Source: Balaenoptera acutorostrata (taxonomy: Eukaryota; Chordata; Mammalia; Artiodactyla; Balaenopteridae). From it: a DNA stretch of 64,000 nt. The position numbers were made by a program, and so were the translations under genes. Of this stretch, positions 1 through 12,254 are shown in pieces. Location of the stretch: assembly GCF_949987535.1 (NCBI RefSeq), contig NC_080075.1, positions 57,633,636 to 57,697,635 of the forward strand, in the 5' to 3' direction. Each line of letters starts with the position of its first letter. Position 1 is the first letter of the stretch. The notes under the pieces are model-generated. The model made no database searches. It saw nothing but the letters and a program-made list of their open reading frames with translations, and was not told where the DNA came from.

Positions 1-179
1 CATACCCAAGAGGGGCCTAAGGAGATATGATGATTAAATGTAATGTGGTATATCTTAAATGGGACCCTGAATAAGTATGAGTTTTAGTTATTCTTATAAC
101 CAATATTGGCTCATTAATTGTAAGGGCTCAACTGGGCAGTTCTCACTTGGGGTTTCTCATATTATAGCACACAGACAAT

Positions 180-526
180 GGCTGGGGAGACACAGGCAGT
201 CCCCCATGTCCACAGGTTCTGGATCTGTGGATTCAACCAACTGCAGATTGAAAATAACTGGGGAAATAAAATTCCAGAAGGTTCCAAAAAGCAAAACTTG
301 AATTTGCCATGCTCTGGCAGCTATTTACATAGTATTTACATTGTAGTGGGTATTATAAGTAATCTAGAAATGATTTAAAATATACGGGAGGATATGCATA
401 GGTTATATGCCAATACTTCACCATTTTACAGAAGGGGCTTGAGCATCTGTGGATTTTGGTTAACTGTCAGCGGTCCTGGAAACAATTCCGACACCTCCCC
501 CCCCCAATACCAAGGGATGACGGTAG
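180..526. mobile_element. Old Tigger/MER2-like DNA transposon remnant
   Basis: The stretch reads like the non-autonomous pogo/Tigger elements common in mammals. It has a CCCATGTCCACAGG-type left part, the CTGTGGATTCAACCAACTGC block, and the interior TAGGTATTATAAGTAATCTAGA-like segment. The right end resembles the inverted terminal repeat (CTGTGGATTTTGGT, then CAATACCAAGGGATGACGGTA). It is diverged and has no coding capacity. The family name is from memory of consensus sequences; membership of the DNA-transposon class is more certain than the subfamily. Confidence 0.6.
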
Positions 527-856
527 TCACCTGAAATCTCATTTAATGATTAGCAGCTGCTAGAAGCTGTTGGCTAGGAATTCAGGTGGGACTTGTCCCC
601 GGGAGTGCTTGTAAGTGGTCTCTCCAGTTTGACTAGCTCAGGGTAGTCAGACTTCTTACATGGCACCTGGCTTTCCCCAGAGGGAATGTCCCAAGAGAAC
701 CAAGCAGAAGCTGCATGGCCCCTTCTGAGTGTCAAGAGAGCTACATGCTGTAGGTTACAAGCAAGTTACTAAGGCCAGTGCAGAGGGACACAGACACACC
801 TCTTACATAGGAGGATTAAAAATCAATTTGCAGACATCTATTAAGACTACTACACA

Positions 857-1042
857 TGGGGGACTTCCCTGGTGGTCCAGTGGCTAAGACTCCATGCTCC
901 CAATGCAGGGGACCAGGTTTGATCCCTGGTCAGGGAACTAGACCCTGCATGCTGCAACTAAAGATCGCACATGCCGCAACTAAGAGCTGGCACGGCCAAA
1001 TAAATAAATAAATAAATAAATAAATAAATATTTTTTAAAAAA
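857..1042 (+). mobile_element. Short CHR-type tRNA-derived SINE
   Basis: It starts GGGGGACTTCCCTGGTGGTCC and contains the tRNA-like B-box region GGTTTGATCCCTGGTC. It ends in an (AAAT)n tail. The flanking duplication ACTACTACACA (846-856 and 1043-1053) marks the insertion. This is the shorter variant with the 'CTGCATGCTGCAACTAA' body, also seen at 49,416. Confidence 0.9.
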
Positions 1043-1339
1043 ACTACTACACACGGAAAAAGACTGGAGGTTTACTTTGAAAAGGCTGAACTACAAAGGC
1101 TCTGGATTCAGAGACAGATTGAGTTGACAGTCAGAGTAAAAAAGCCTTAGTGAAACCCTCAGCCTTCTTTCTCAACTCGACTTCCAGAAATCTTATAAAC
1201 CTCAGGCAGGCAACAGTTCTACTGCTCTCTGAGGAAAATTCAGTAATCCCTTACAGATTACTTATAGGAACACTCTACAAAATCGTCAGGTCACCCTACA
1301 GGGAGGCCTACCAAATGACAGTCCCCATCCATTCACACA

Positions 1340-2440
1340 AGGCTTCAAAACTTAAATATGAATAGGCATCCAAAGATTACCAGACATAGAAGGAAAACAT
1401 ACAACATGAAAAACAGAATCAAAGATAGAAACAAAAAGGAATCAGAGAGAAAAGAGAGTAGAAAAAAAAAATCATCAAGAGAAATAAGAGTATTGTATTC
1501 ATGAAACAAGAATGAGATGTTATAAAAATTTTTTTTCAGAGAAAAATAAAGTACTCTTAGGAACTAAAATGAGGACAGACGTTTTTGAATAAAAGGTCAC
1601 AAAATCAAGTTGGAAAAACAACCCCAAAAAGATTCTCTGCACCTTACCCCCACACCCAGCCAAAAACAACAACAGAGAGACTTAAAATAGGAGAGAATAA
1701 AACTAAGAAAATTTTCAGATCACTCCAACTAATAGAAAGAACAAGAAAAACAAAGAGAAGAACTTTATCAAAGAAATGATTCAGAAAAGTTTCCCAGCAC
1801 TAAAAAGTATAAATGTCAAGACTGAAAGTGCCTAGTAACTGATGAAAGTACAACCACAAGAACAACAAAAAAGGTAACTGAAATTTCAAAACACTGGTGA
1901 GATAAAAACCCTGAAAATTCCCAGAGGGAAAAGAACAGGTCACACATAGAGAATCAGGAACCAGACAGCATCAGAAATCTCAGAGTAATATCTGGTAAAG
2001 TTAAGATGCACATAACTTCCCATGGAATTGTTGGTTTACAGACTATTCACCCTAGAGAAATTCTCACCTCTACGCAAGGAGAAGCAGCCAGTGATGCTGA
2101 TGCAATGTAACATGTACAGAAATTAAAAGTATGGGTTACACGCACATGTATCACCATGAATAAATCTCAAAAACAAAGCTAGCTGTAAAAAAATACATAC
2201 AGTGTGACGCTATTTATGTAAAATTATAAAACTTACAAACCAATAAATAGATTAGTTTAGATGCATGAATAAACAGCAAAGGTATTTAAAAAACATGCTT
2301 AAGCAGTATAAAAACTAAAACTACTATCAAGACCAACTTGATAATAGTTAACTTCCAGGAAAGAGGAGATGGGGTGAGATAATACTCATATAAAGCTGGT
2401 AACATTTTCATTCTTTATGAGAGCAGTTTGATGCAAACAG
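1340..2440 (+). mobile_element. Ancient L1M/HAL1-like remnant
   Basis: The A-rich plus-strand sequence follows the order of an old L1M or HAL1 ORF1: a lysine/glutamate-rich segment, then TTATCAAAGAAATGATTCAG, TTTCCCAGCACT, GAAATTTCAAAACACTGG and GAACAGGTCACACA. Near 2,150-2,280 a tail resembles the ORF2/3' region of old L1 (ACAGTGTGACGCTATTTATG). Every frame is broken. The subfamily is not certain. Confidence 0.55.
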
Positions 2441-3439
2441 CAAAATTTAATGTCCATTAAATCTTGATGATGGGCACATAAATCCTTATGTCAAGAATCA
2501 ATTTAAATTTTCATGCTGTAAGAAAATTTTCATGCTGTTCAAAAAGCTGCACGCCGCTGTAAAATTTCAACAGAATAATTCTGCAACAATTTCTCTTATT
2601 ATTAAATGGTCATCAATAACCCATTTCCTTGACAAATGTTACAGTAAAATTTAGTCAACCCACTTGCTCTGTTCAATTTATGGAGTGTGAAAATGCTATG
2701 TAAACACATATGTAGAACAGAAACTGTTTAGCCAAAATAAATGTCACTTCTGTTTTAACAGACGCCTAGTCTAACACTTATAAATAAGAGATTAACTCAT
2801 TTAACTTCATCAGCCTACTAAATTTTGAGAGTTCTTTAAAATTATTTTCAAAAGAAAAGAAAAAATCTTTTAAAAAATGGGAACAAGTAAATGGGAGAAA
2901 AGCTTCAAAAATGCTATAGGAAAGAAGACATGAGACTTAAAAGTTTCAATATTTTCTCAAAATCCAGTATTTTTAAATTTCTCTATACTATTATTATCCA
3001 ATAATGATCTGTGCACAAACGCCCTATGGTAGCTTAATCTTTAGTGAAATATTTTTGTAACTAAAATAATGATTCATACTGATATATTAACCCAAGTGAT
3101 AAACGATTTTCTAGTTCAAGACATGGAACACAGCCATTTTCTCTAATCGCTCCCAATACACCATCAAAATGATAGTAAAAGAATTTTTTAAAGTAGAAAA
3201 TAAACAATGACAACTTAGGAGGGAGAAGAGGGAAGTAAGAGGTGCACCATCCATGGGTAGAGATATTAAAAATCTTTGGAAGGTATAAAACAGATGGAAG
3301 CATGGTGATTAAAAAAACAGAATGGAAGGATTGGCAGTTAGAATATGCAAGTAACAAATTAGAAGTGCAGAGAGACTCATGGACAGAACTCAGACACAGG
3401 CTGCACGTGGACACAGTAAAATGGGAGACTGTACATGAA
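2441..3439. other. AT-rich DNA, no feature recognised
   Basis: No gene, RNA gene or named repeat was seen. Short ORFs here (for example antisense at 3,061-3,414) show no recognisable domain or splice context. Confidence 0.5.
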
Positions 3440-4133
3440 TGAAAACAGGGGGAGCTAGTGACAGTTATAGAGAACCATTAACCTCACCCTCTGTTCACAC
3501 CTAGTCCATATCCAGAAAAGCTTCTGTCAGACTTTTACCCCCAAACAAAAATCAGAAATTTAAGATGAATTTTCTACTCATATTTAAGAGTAAGAATGAA
3601 CAGACAGCCAAGGATAATTAGACATATAAGGAAACCCAGCAGCATGAAATGCAAAGACCATGATAAACAGTGGGGGAGGGGACAAAGACACCACTGTAAA
3701 GGGAATTTCAACAACAAAAAGGGATTTTAAAAAAATCAGAAATCAGAATCCTTAGAAACTGAAAAAGATACTGGTTCTTGCGTCCATAAAACAAGAACAG
3801 GATGGTATGAAAATGGAACACAGGATAAGAAATAGATCTTCAGATTTAAATATATGATTACCTCTACCACTCCCCCACTCCCACTCCCACACCAAAAAAA
3901 CCTTCGCTGGAGAGTGTTTGGTAGTTTAAATAAGTCAAAGCAACCTCCCAGATTGTACAACAAATACAAAAATAAAAAGAAGTGAACATCATAGTGGTTC
4001 AATCTAGGAAGTACAACAACGGACGAAATAAGTATTCCACAAACAGAACAAGAGAATTAATTAACAAAGAAGGAATACAAGAAAAACAATTTCTCAAAGC
4101 TGAGGTAAGATACAAATACTCAAAGCTTATTGC
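3440..4133 (+). mobile_element. Second ancient L1M/HAL1-like ORF1-region remnant, interrupted by L1-A
   Basis: It shares layout with 1,340-1,800: a basic segment near 3,600 (AGTAAGAATGAACAGACAGCC), TTTAAAAAAATCAGAAATCAG, a TCCATAAAACAAGAACAGGATG block and AAGAAGGAATACAAGAAAAAC. The order matches old L1M/HAL1 ORF1. It appears to continue past L1-A at 10,089, so L1-A landed inside it. Frames are decayed. Confidence 0.4.
4121..4133. repeat. Left target-site duplication of L1-A
   Basis: CAAAGCTTATTGC here is repeated exactly at 10,076-10,088, right after the L1-A A-rich tail. Because the left copy sits before the ferritin fragment rather than before the L1 5'UTR, the ferritin fragment belongs to the same inserted unit. 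Confidence 0.8.
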
Positions 4134-4138
4134 TTAGA

Positions 4139-4432
4139 GAAGTCACAGAGGTGGGAGTCTGCGCGGGCAGAATCCAGGGCACACAGATCCAATAGTGCCT
4201 GGTTCAGGTTCTTCTCCCTAAGAATGGCGGCTTCCATAGCGTCCTGGGTTTTACCCGACTCATCTTGAGAAGGCTTCCACACATCCTAGAAAAGGGCGCG
4301 GCCGCAGCACTGGTTTTGCATTTTCAAGAGACACTGGGCGCCCTCATACTTCTCCTCGGCCAACTGGTGAAAAAAGTGGTCCACACCGTCCAGAGTCACG
4401 TTGTTGCTGTCGAAATAGAAGCTCAGAGAGAG
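4139..4432 (-). pseudogene. FTL: Ferritin light chain pseudogene fragment (internal part only)
   Basis: The reverse strand reads in one frame as the ferritin light chain from about residue 33 to 129 of 175. It contains a FYFDSNN segment, [33 protein letters not shown] and NLNQALLDL, and ends at LCDF. FTL is the iron-core-nucleating subunit of the cytosolic ferritin shell. The frame is open apart from one TAG at the Gln-80 position, just after the GRALF motif. Introns are absent, so it came from processed RNA. It has neither the start nor the 3' part of FTL, no 3'UTR and no poly(A). It stops mid-codon-run about 5 bp from the target-site duplication on one side and abuts L1 5'UTR on the other. 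Residue changes from mammalian FTL are fairly many, which suggests an FTL retrocopy as the source. The FTL identity is sound; how it joined the L1 is inference. Confidence 0.93.
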
Positions 4433-4931
4433 CCGTGTGGCTGACAGGGTCTTGGTGCTGCGGCCAGGTGTCAGGTCTGTGCCTCTGAGGTGGGAGAGCC
4501 GAGTTCAGGACATTGGTCCCCCAGAGGCCTCCCGGCTCCATGTAATATCAAACAGCAAAAGCTCTCCCAGAGATCTCCATCTCAACGCTAAGACGCAGCT
4601 CCACTCAACGACCAGCAAGCTACAAGGCTGGACACCCTATGCCAAACAACTAGCAAGACAGGAACACAACCCCACCCATTAGCAGAGAGGCTGTCTAAAA
4701 TCATAATAAGGTCACAGACACCCCAAAACACACCACAGGACACAGTCCTGCCCACCAGAAAGACAAGATCCAGCCTCATCCACCAGAACACAGGAACTAG
4801 TCCCCTCGGCCAGGAAGCCTCCACAACCCACTGAAACAACCTTAGCCACTGGGGGCAGACACCAAAAACAACGGGAACTACGAAGCTGCAGCCTGCGAAA
4901 AGGAGACCCCAAACACAGTAAGTTAAGCAAA

Positions 4932-5820
4932 ATGAGAAGACAGAGAAACACACAGCAGATGAAGGAGCAAGGTAAAAACCCACCAGACCAAACAAATGAA
5001 GAGGAAATAGGCAGTCTACCTGAAAAAGAATTCAGAGTAACGATAGTAAAGATGATCCAAAATCTTGGAAATAGAAGGGAGAAAATACAAGAAACGTTTA
5101 ACAAGGACCTAGAAGAACTAAAGAGCAAACAAACAATGACGAACACAATAAATGAAATTAATAATTCTCTAGAAGGAATCAATAGCAGAATAACAGGCAA
5201 AAGAATGGAAAAGTGACCTGAAAGATAAAATAGTGGAAATAACTACTGCAGAGCAGAATAAAGAAAAAAGAATGAAAGGAATTGAGGACAGTCTCAGAGA
5301 CTTCTGGGACAGCATTAAACACACCAACATTCGACTTATAGAGATCCCAGAAGAAGAAGAGAAAAAGAAAGGGACTGAGAAAATATTTGAAGAAATTATA
5401 GTTGTAAACTTCCCTAATATAGGAAAAGAAATAGTTAATCAAGTCCAAGAAGTGCAGAGAGTCCCATACAGGATAAATCCAAGAAGAAACACACCAAGAC
5501 AAATATTAATCAAACTATCAAAAATTAAATACAAAGAAAAAATACTAAAAGCAGCAAGGGAGAAACAACAAATAACATACAAGGGAATCCCCATAAGGTT
5601 AACAGCTGATCTTTCAGCAGAAACTCTGCAAGCCACAAGGGAGTGGCAGGACATATTTAAAGTGATGAAAGGGAAAAACCTACAACCAAGATTACTCTAC
5701 ATGGCAAGGATCTCATTCAGATTCGAAAGAGAAATTAAAACCTTCACAGACAAGCAAAAGCTAAGACAATTCAGCACCACCAAACCAGCTTTGGAACAAA
5801 TGCTAAAGGAACTTCTCTAG
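4932..5820 (+). pseudogene. L1-A ORF1 (RNA-binding protein), frameshifted
   Basis: L1 ORF1 encodes the trimeric RNA-binding chaperone of the L1 ribonucleoprotein. The reading starts at ATGAGAAGACAGAG and shows the N-terminal charged part, a coiled-coil-like stretch (4,980-5,330) and the RRM/C-terminal region. That region includes LSKIKYKEKILKAAREKQ and ends LEQMLKELL. A small deletion around 5,195-5,215 breaks the frame: 94 codons end at 5,216, and the second part (195 codons) restarts at 5,233. Joined length is in the usual range for this family. L1-B carries the same gene in a similarly broken state. Confidence 0.88.
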
Positions 5821-5878
5821 GCAGGAAACACAAGAGAAGGAAAAGAACTACGATAACAAACCCAAAACAATTCAGAAA

Positions 5879-8800
5879 ATGGTAATAGGAACATACATAT
5901 CGATAATTACCTTAAATATAAATGGATTAAATGCTCCCACCGAAAGACAAAGACTGGCTGAATGGATACAAAAACAAGACCCATGTATATATGTTGTCTA
6001 CAAGAGAGCCACTTCAGACCTAGGTACACATACAGACTGAAAGTGAGGGGATGGAAAAAGATATTCCATGCAAATGGAAATCAAAAGAAAGCTGGAGTAG
6101 CAATTCTCAGATCAGACAAAATAGACTTTAAAATAAAGACTATTACAAGAGACAAAGAAGGACACTACATAATGATCAAGGGATCAATCCAAGAAGAAGA
6201 TATAACAATTGTAAATATTTATACACCCAACAAAGGAACACCTCAATACATAAGGCAAATGCTAACAGCCATAAAAGGGGAAATCGACAATAACACAATC
6301 ATAGTAGGGGACTTTAACACCCCACTTTCACTAATGGACAGATCATCCAAAATGAAAATAAATGAGGAAACACAAGCTTTAAATGACACATTAAACAAGA
6401 TGGACTTAACTGATATTTATAGGACATTCCATCCAAAAACAACAGAATACACTTTCTTCTCAAGTGCTCATGGAACATTCTCCAGGATAGACCATATCTT
6501 GGGTCACAAATCAAACTTTGGTAAATTTAAGAAAATTGAAATCATATCAAGTATCTTTTCCGACCACAATGCTATGAAACTAGATACCAATTACAGGAAA
6601 AAATCTGTAAAAAAATAAAAACACATGGAGGCTAAACAACACACTACTTAATAACCAAGAAATCACTGAAGAAATCAAAGAGGAAATCAAAAAATACCTA
6701 GAAACAAATGACAATGAAAACATGACGACCCAAAACCTACAGGATGCAGCAAAAGTAGTTCCAAGAGGGAAGTTTATAGCAATACAATCCTACCTCAAGA
6801 AACAAGAAACATCTCAAAAAAACAACCTAAACTTACACCTAAAGCAATTAGACAAAGAAGAACAAAAAAACCCCAAAGTTAGCAGAAGGAAAGAAATCAT
6901 AAAGATCAGATCAGAAATAAATGAAAAAGAAATGAAGGAAACGGTAGCAAAAATCAATAAAAGTAAAAGCTGGTTCTTTAAGATAAACAAAATTGATAAA
7001 CCATTAGCCCAACTCATCAAGGAAAAAAGGGAGAAGACTCAAATCAGTAATTAGAAATGAAAAAGGAGAAGTAACAACTAACACTGCAGAAATATAAAGG
7101 ATCATGAGAGATTACAAGCAACTATATGCCAATAAAATGGACAACCTGGAAAAAAATGGACAAATTCTTAGAAAAGCACAACCTTCCGAGACTGAACCAG
7201 GAAGAAACAGAAAGTATAAACAGACCAATCACAAGCACTGAAATTGAAACTGTGATTAAAAATCTTTCAACAAACAAAAGCCCAGGACCAGATGGCTTTA
7301 CAGGCGAATTCTATCAAACATTTAGAGAAGAGCTAACACCTATCCTTCTCAACCTCTTCCAAAATATAGCAGAGGGAGGAACACTCCTAAACTCATTCTA
7401 CGATGCCACCATCACCCTGACACCAAAACCAGACAAAGAAAGAAAGAAAAGAAAACTACAGGCCAATATCACTGATGAACATAAATGCAAAAATCCTCAA
7501 CAAAATACTAGCAAACAGAAACCAACAACAGATTAAAAGGATCATACACCATGATCAAGTGGTATTTATCCCAGGGATGTAAGGATTCTTCAATATACGC
7601 AAATCAATCAATGTGATACACCATATAAACAAATTGAAGAAGGAAAACCATATGATCATCTCAATAGATGGAGAAAAAGCTTTTGACAAAATTCAACACC
7701 CGTTTATGATAACTCTCCAGAAAGTAGGCATAGAGGGAACTTACCTCAACATAATAAAGGCCATATATGACAAACCCACAGCCAACATCCTTCCCAATGG
7801 TGAAAAACTGAAACTATTTCCACTAAGATCAGGAACAAGACAAGGTTGCCCACTCTCACCACTATTATTCAACATAGTTTTGGAAGTTTTAGCCACAGCA
7901 ATCAGAGAAGAAAAAGAAATAAAAGGAATCCAAATCGGAAAAGAAGAAGTAAAGCTGTCACTGTTTGCAGATGACATGATACTATACATAAAGAATCCTA
8001 CAAGATGCTACCCAAAAACTACTAGAGCTAATCAACGAATTTGGTAAAGTAGCAGGATACAAAATTAATGCACAGAAATCTCTTGCATTCCTATATACTG
8101 ATGATGAAAAATCTGAAAGAGCAATTAAGGAAACAGTCCCATTTACCACTGCAACAAAAAGAATAAAATACCTAGGAATAAACCTACCTAAGGAGACAAA
8201 AGACGTGTATGCAGAAAACTGTAAGACAATGATGAAAGAAATTAAAGATGATACAAACAGATGGAGAGATATACCATGTTCTTGGATTGGAAGAATCAAC
8301 ATTGTGAAAATGACTATACTACCCAAAGCAATCTACAGATTCAATGCAATCCCTATCAAACTACCAATGGCATTATTCACAGAACTAGAACAAACAATGG
8401 CACAATTTGTATGGAAACACAAAAGACCCCGAATAGCCAAAGCAATCTGGAGAAAGAAAAACGGAGCAGAGGAATCAGGCTCCTGGACTTCAGACTATAC
8501 TACAAAGATACCGTAATCAAGACAGTATGGTACTGGCACAAAAACAGAAATATAGATCAATGGAACAGGATAGAAAGCCCAGAGATAAACCCACGCACAT
8601 ATGCTCACCTTATTTTTGATAAAGGAGGCAAGAATATACAACGGAGAAAAGACAGTCTCTTCAGTAAGTGGTGCTGGGAAAACTAGACAGCTACACGTAA
8701 AAGAATGAAATTAGAACACTCCCTAACACCATACACAAAAATAAACTCAAAATGGATTAAAGACCTAAATGTAAGGCCAGACACTATAAAACTCTTAGAG

Positions 8801-9691
8801 GGAAACATAGGCAGAACACTCTATGACGTAAATCACAGCAAGATCCTTTTTGACCCACCTCCTAGAGAAATGGAAATAAAAACAAAAATAAACAAATGGG
8901 ACCTAATGAAACTTAAAAGCTTTTGCACAGAAAAGGAAACCATAAACAAGATGAAAAGACAACCCTCAGAAAGGGAGAAAATATTTGCAAACGAAGCAAC
9001 TGACAAAGGACTAATTTCCAAACTTTACAAGGAGCTCATGCAGCTCAATATCAAAAAAACAAACAACCCAATCCAAAAACGGTCAGAAGACCTAAACAGA
9101 CATTTCTCCAAAGAAGATATACAGATTGTCAACAAACACATGAAAGAATGCTCAACATCACTAATCATTAGAGAAATGCAAATCAAAACTACAATGAGGT
9201 ATCACCTCACACCAGTCAGAATAGACATCATCAAAAAATCTACGAACAATAAATGCTGGAGAGGGTGTGGAGAAAAGGGAACCCTCTTGCACTGTTGGTG
9301 GGAATGTAAATTGATACAGCCACTATGGAGAACAGTATGGAGGTGCCTTAAAAAAATAAAAATAGAACTACCATACGACCCAGCAACCCCACTACTGGGC
9401 ATATACCCTGAGAAAACTGTAATTCAAAGAGAGTCATGTACCGCAACGTTCACTGCAGCTCTATTTACAATAGCCAGGACATGGAAGCAACCTAAGCGTC
9501 CATCAACAGATGAATGGATAAAGAAGATGTGGCACATATATACAATGGAATATTACTCAGCCATAAAAGAAAAGAAACGAAATTGAGTTATTTGTAGAGA
9601 GGTGGATGGACCTAGAGTCTGTCATACAGAGTGAAGTAAGTCAGAAAGAGAAAAACAAATACCGTATGCTAACACACATATATCGAATCTA
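5879..9691 (+). pseudogene. L1-A ORF2 (endonuclease-reverse transcriptase), multiply broken
   Basis: ORF2 supplies the target-nicking endonuclease and the reverse transcriptase for target-primed reverse transcription. The start ATG at 5,879 leads into a TYISIITLNINGLN segment. The endonuclease part (to about 6,618) keeps GDFNTPLS and SRIDHILGHK. The RT part keeps NKSPGPDGF (near 7,280) and the FADDMILYI catalytic motif (7,965-7,991). The C-terminal cysteine region reads [18 protein letters not shown] (near 9,255). Breaks lie near 5,985, 6,618, 7,054, 7,440-7,540, 8,000-8,050, 8,480-8,520, 8,690 and 9,580, so no functional polyprotein remains. Confidence 0.9.
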
Positions 9692-10075
9692 AAAAAAAAA
9701 AAAAAAGGTTATGAAGAACCTAGGGGCAGGACAGGAATAAAGATGCAGATGTAGAGAATGGACTTGAGGAGACAGGGAGGGGGAAGGGTAAGCTGAGATG
9801 TAGTGAGAGAGTGGCATGGACTTACATATACTACCAAATGTAAAATAGATAGCTAGTGGGAAGCAGCTGCATAGCACAGGGAGATCAGCTCGGTGCTTTG
9901 TGACCACCTAGAGGGGTGGGGTAGGGAGGGTGGGAGGGAGACAGAAGAGGGAGGGGGTAATGGGATATATCTATATGTATAGCTGATTCACTGTTATAAA
10001 GCAGAAACTAACACACCATTGTAAAGCAATTATACTCCAATAAAGATGTTAAAAAAATAAAAATAAAAAAACCCA

Positions 10076-10088
10076 CAAAGCTTATTGC
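10076..10088. repeat. Right target-site duplication of L1-A
   Basis: CAAAGCTTATTGC is identical to 4,121-4,133. It directly follows the A-rich tail ending AAAAAAACCCA. Position and identity define the right edge of the insertion. Confidence 0.8.
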
Positions 10089-11445
10089 CTGGGACTTGTG
10101 AGTCACACAGTATTAATACCAATCCAGAACCTTAAAAAACATATTCTTCCACAAATATCTGCATCAAATCCTAAACGCTAGTCTCTGAATAAGAAGCAAA
10201 GGAAGAATACTTTTCCCCCCTCACTAAACGCAATATTTGGCTCTCATCCTTCCTTCCAATTCTTAATGCTTTCAGAATTAAATCAAAAGTTCTCTCTGCC
10301 TCCAAATCAACTCTGGTGAATTGTTATATGAGTGGCATTTGTTTAAGATTTTTGAAATAATAGTAGATATGGAAAGTTCAAAAGGGTCTGAATAATTGTT
10401 AAATTGATAGTTTTAACAGTTTTCATTATAGTTGGGTAACTAGGCATTGACTACACCCAGCTCCAGTAATAAAGAGATGTTACTGATGAGAATATGCTGC
10501 GTAGTTTTAAGAATCTCCCCAAATTTGGAAACTACAGCTCTAGATTAGATTATGAAAACAATTCAGTAAGTCAAATTTTGTGAAATTAATTTATAATAAG
10601 TGAAGTTCACCATATATGAGAATAACTTAGATTTCTTGTTCTAACTCAAAAGCATAGCTAGAAATTTCTCAAAAGCATAGCTAGAAATTTCAAATTTGGG
10701 GCAACAGTACCAGTTCTTAATCCCTCCCATAGTCCTTCAGTAAGGAAAAAGTAGGTCATAAAATGGAAACAGGTTTGGTAACAGTGGCATTTCGTTTTAG
10801 CTGCCAATTTAATGAGAAAACAAAAACCTATCACTGTTTGGATATGTATAGTGTACTCTAAAAATTAGACTACATGCATATCTGAATGAACTGTGAAGAA
10901 TATGCATTCAGGCTTTGTCAGATTTTCATCAAAGTGACAGCAATGCTCTATGCCAGAAAACAATGATACTTTAAGATATGCAAAGAAAGAAATGTTCTCA
11001 TAGATTTTACATACAGCAAAACTGATTTTCAAGTACAAGAGTATAAACAAACTCTTATGAACATGCAAGAACTCAGGAAATATTGTTCCCGTGAGGCCTT
11101 CCAGGGGAACCTGATTTGAGACAATGACATAAGCACGTGAGGATGAGGAAGAGAAAGAGGAGAAAGGGTCTCCTGAAGGCACAGAACCAGACTGTTGCAT
11201 GAAAGACCTTAGGAATGACAGAAACCTCATTCCCAACGGCCATCATGACCAGATCCATGAAGCACTGCCTGCCATCATGAGCTATCAAAAGCTAGAAACA
11301 CCAGATTCTTTGGTATCAAAGGTACACTTATTATGAGTCACAGGATCTGCAGAAACCCCAAGTCATGCCCTCTCTTTTAAATTACCACTCCCCCCATCAA
11401 GACTTCTTTTTTTACATTAAAAAAAATAAAAACAAAAAGGTATGG
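10089..11445. other. Mostly unassigned AT-rich DNA
   Basis: The first 100 bp may continue the old L1M/HAL1 fragment split by L1-A. A 23-bp tandem duplication sits at 10,645-10,690. An antisense open stretch (10,865-11,290) has no domain that I recognise and could be an old DNA-transposon relic. No gene is supported. Confidence 0.45.
10645..10690. repeat. Perfect 23-bp tandem duplication
   Basis: CTCAAAAGCATAGCTAGAAA plus TTT occurs twice head to tail (10,645-10,667 and 10,668-10,690) with no mismatch. That suggests a recent slippage or templated-insertion event. Confidence 0.97.
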
Positions 11446-11690
11446 GCGTTAAAACGAAGTAAACTTGAATTCAAATGCCAGCTCAACCACTTACTGTGTC
11501 ACCCTGACCTAATTATTTAATTTCCTCAAAGCCATGATGTATTCATCTAAGAGATAAGAGTAATAAAAGCATCTATATCACAGAGCAGTTGTAGTAACTG
11601 AACAAGACAGTGCAGGTTTACTGCATAGGTCAGTGTCCGGCATAAAGTAAGTGCTTTAAAAGTATTACCTATTATTATCATTATAATCCA
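11446..11690 (+). mobile_element. MIR SINE
   Basis: It follows the mammalian-wide MIR order: TTGAATTCAAATGCCAGCTC, CCACTTACTGTGTCACCCTGACC, TTTCCTCAAAG, then GTCAGTGTCCGGCATAAAGTAAGTGC and a TATTATTATCATTA end. Confidence 0.85.
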
Positions 11691-12254
11691 CAAATCATAC
11701 CTTAGTCTATCATAAGCAACATAATACATAAAAATCAGATATATTCAAATAGCAAAAAAAAAAAGTACACTTTATGTCCCAGATCAACTATTCATATATA
11801 AACTGACATTAGAAAATATCTGATGTTTAAGAGAATGATTGTCCTATGGATAATGAACTCTCAAGTTTTTCCAACTAGGCAAAACTATACTATTTAAAAA
11901 CTCTTTAATAGCTTTTTTCATTTCTGAAATCCTTTCAATGACTTCTGAAACCAGCAAACCAGAAAAAAGTTTTTAATAAACTAGATATTATCAGATCATT
12001 TTAGTTGATTTTATATATATACATGTTTACTTATATTCCCAATATAGTAAAACCACTGCATCTGTCTGAATTACCTTCTCATATGTATAACTCCCTATTA
12101 GGACACATGAAGAGGTAACACCAGTGTTAGACAGCTTTACTGCCAAAAAACAGGTCACTTCACTACGAAAATCTCGGATTAGAGTCCAATCCATAAAGTT
12201 CCATTCTGCTGCCCAACTTGTCCTTGTTGCTGAAGACCCCGGCTGCTGTTGTTT

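Larger units (their letters stand above)
4134..10075 (+). mobile_element. L1-A: LINE-1 with an antisense ferritin-light-chain fragment at its 5' end
   Basis: In order: about 299 bp of antisense FTL coding sequence (to about 4,432), partial L1 5'UTR (4,433-4,931), ORF1 (4,932-5,820), a short spacer, ORF2 (5,879 to about 9,691), a 3'UTR with AATAAAGATG, and an A-rich tail ending at 10,075. Exact 13-bp duplications bracket the whole. The 5'UTR looks incomplete because it starts at a GTGTGGCTGACAGGG point with none of the sequence expected further upstream. ORF1 and ORF2 both carry frameshifts and stops, so the copy cannot be autonomous now. Its body is close to that of L1-B and clearly younger than L1-C. 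Confidence 0.9.

Noticed and set aside
868..960. tRNA gene candidates in SINE heads
   Set aside because: A/B-box-like sequences are present, but the heads do not fold as intact tRNAs and belong to dispersed SINEs.
4588..5200. Antisense frames of 135 and 162 codons
   Set aside because: They lie opposite the L1-A 5'UTR and ORF1 and reflect the purine bias of the sense strand.
10865..11290. Antisense open stretch of up to 123 codons
   Set aside because: It could be an old DNA-transposon coding relic, but I could not place a domain or terminal repeats, so only the region is described.
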